This document shows, one piece after another, positions 6,129-6,667 of a DNA stretch of 6,667 nt (position 1 is the stretch's first letter; each line of letters starts with the position of its first letter). Under the pieces are notes generated by a model. It did not search any database and was not told the origin of the DNA. It saw only the letters and a list, made by a program, of their open reading frames with translations. The DNA is from Sulfuricurvum sp. IAE1 (GTDB lineage Bacteria; Campylobacterota; Campylobacteria; Campylobacterales; Sulfurimonadaceae): positions 1-6,667 of the forward strand of contig CAMBHX010000089.1 of assembly GCA_945867285.1 (NCBI GenBank), given 5' to 3'. A program made the translations under genes and the position numbers.

Positions 6129-6667
6129 TTTGTCTTGTGTATTATGATATGCATAATACAATTGTCCCAAAGCAACACAACCATCATTGATAGGAGTTTG
6201 CTGTTGTGCGTAAAATCGCCCTCCTCCAAAGCGTCGGTACAATCGACTTATCAATACTTGGTTTTGAAATACACCGCCACCAATGACGATCGGTAATTGG
6301 GGATGCATGTTGACAAAATAGTCTATCATTGTCTCAACCGTCGCAATAAATCGGCTGGCAATAAGGCGTTTTCCATCACTTTGTCTACTCAAGGCAATAA
6401 TTTGCTCTATCATAGTCGAGAGATCAATTTCTCGATTGGCCACGGTAAAATCTAACGGCTGAATAATATCATCATCGACAAAACTCTCCATGATCATACC
6501 TCCCTGCCCTTCGTAATCAAGAGTTTGGATAAAGCCACCCAATGAAGCAACCGCATCAAACAATCGACCCATCGAACTGCTCAAAGGAGCATTGAGTTTT
6601 TTACTCCACATATGGTGAAGCTGACGGATTTCATACTCTAAAAAGGCTTCTGTCGTGTGGGATTTTA
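6114..6667 (-). CDS. hypF: Carbamoyltransferase HypF, C-terminal part (start outside window)
   Basis: HypF uses carbamoyl phosphate and ATP to carbamoylate the C-terminal Cys of HypE, the first step in making the CN ligands of the [NiFe] active-site iron. The 183 visible codons are the C-terminal part of its Kae1-like domain. The frame is open to the window edge, so the internal ATG at 6611 is not the start; the upstream codons read KSHTTEAFLEYEIRQLHH. Family motifs seen are NAPLSSSMGRLFDAVASL, YEGQGGM, the glycine-rich IGGGVFQNQVLISRL, and the C-terminal PINDGCVALGQL (commonly NDGGIALGQ). The acylphosphatase, zinc-finger and YrdC-like domains must lie beyond the window. It is transcribed in the same direction as hupE-hypB but separated from them by the two opposite-strand signalling genes, and its last 15 bp overlap the end of the GGDEF-EAL gene. 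Confidence 0.95.
   Translation of the reverse strand, partial: KSHTTEAFLEYEIRQLHHMWSKKLNAPLSSSMGRLFDAVASLGGFIQTLDYEGQGGMIMESFVDDDIIQPLDFTVANREIDLSTMIEQIIALSRQSDGKRLIASRFIATVETMIDYFVNMHPQLPIVIGGGVFQNQVLISRLYRRFGGGRFYAQQQTPINDGCVALGQLYYAYHNTQDKSVGI
6138..6160. repeat. 9-bp inverted repeat at the convergent gene ends
   Basis: TGTATTATG (6138-6146) and CATAATACA (6152-6160) are exact inverted copies around a 5-base loop. The repeat lies nine bases after the GGDEF-EAL stop and inside the last codons of hypF. The stem is AT-rich and no T-run follows on either strand, so it is not a standard intrinsic terminator. It could still be a weak transcript end or a 3'-end-protecting hairpin. Confidence 0.4.

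Noticed and set aside
6138..6160. Intrinsic terminator for the signalling operon
   Set aside because: The stem is AT-rich and no T-run follows on either strand, so it is listed only as an inverted repeat.
6114..6611. Complete 165-codon gene starting at ATG 6611
   Set aside because: The frame continues without a stop to the window edge and the upstream residues fit HypF, so this ATG is internal.

Overview
The window looks like part of an AT-rich, Campylobacterota-type genome, a relative of Sulfuricurvum, Sulfurimonas or Sulfurospirillum. This is inferred from base composition, promoters with a clear TATAAT but no -35 box, and the style of the hydrogenase accessory genes. No taxonomic search was possible.

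Layout. The minus strand carries [NiFe]-hydrogenase maturation genes at both ends. At the right edge is the C-terminal part of hypF (6667 to 6114, start outside the window). At the left are hupE (a HupE/UreJ nickel permease) and hypB (a nickel-binding GTPase, C-terminus cut by the window edge), 16 nt apart and evidently co-transcribed. Between these two blocks lie about 5 kb on the opposite strand with two large signalling genes. The first encodes a CheB-CheR fusion with a coiled coil and two PAS domains. The second, joined to it by a 4-nt ATGA overlap, encodes a PAS-PAS-GGDEF-EAL protein with intact synthase, inhibitory-site and phosphodiesterase motifs. The second gene ends inside the last codons of hypF (15-bp tail-to-tail overlap).

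Control. A divergent intergenic region of about 180 bp separates hupE from the signalling operon. It holds a TATAAT on each strand and a 15-bp palindrome over the hupE-side box. The promoter and Shine-Dalgarno positions favour starts inside the longest open frames: TTG at 1110 for hupE and GTG at 1288 for cheBR.

How the parts fit. HupE would import Ni2+, HypB would store and insert it, and HypF would help make the CN ligands of the hydrogenase iron. The signalling pair has no necessary role in maturation. Its position inside a hyp locus suggests either an insertion or a link between hydrogen metabolism, chemotaxis-like adaptation and c-di-GMP. The most notable sequence feature is an uninterrupted run of eight G forming the Gly-Gly codons of the GGDEF active site. 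A one-base slip in either direction would end translation at or just after that motif. No tRNA, rRNA, CRISPR array, transposase or convincing intrinsic terminator was seen.
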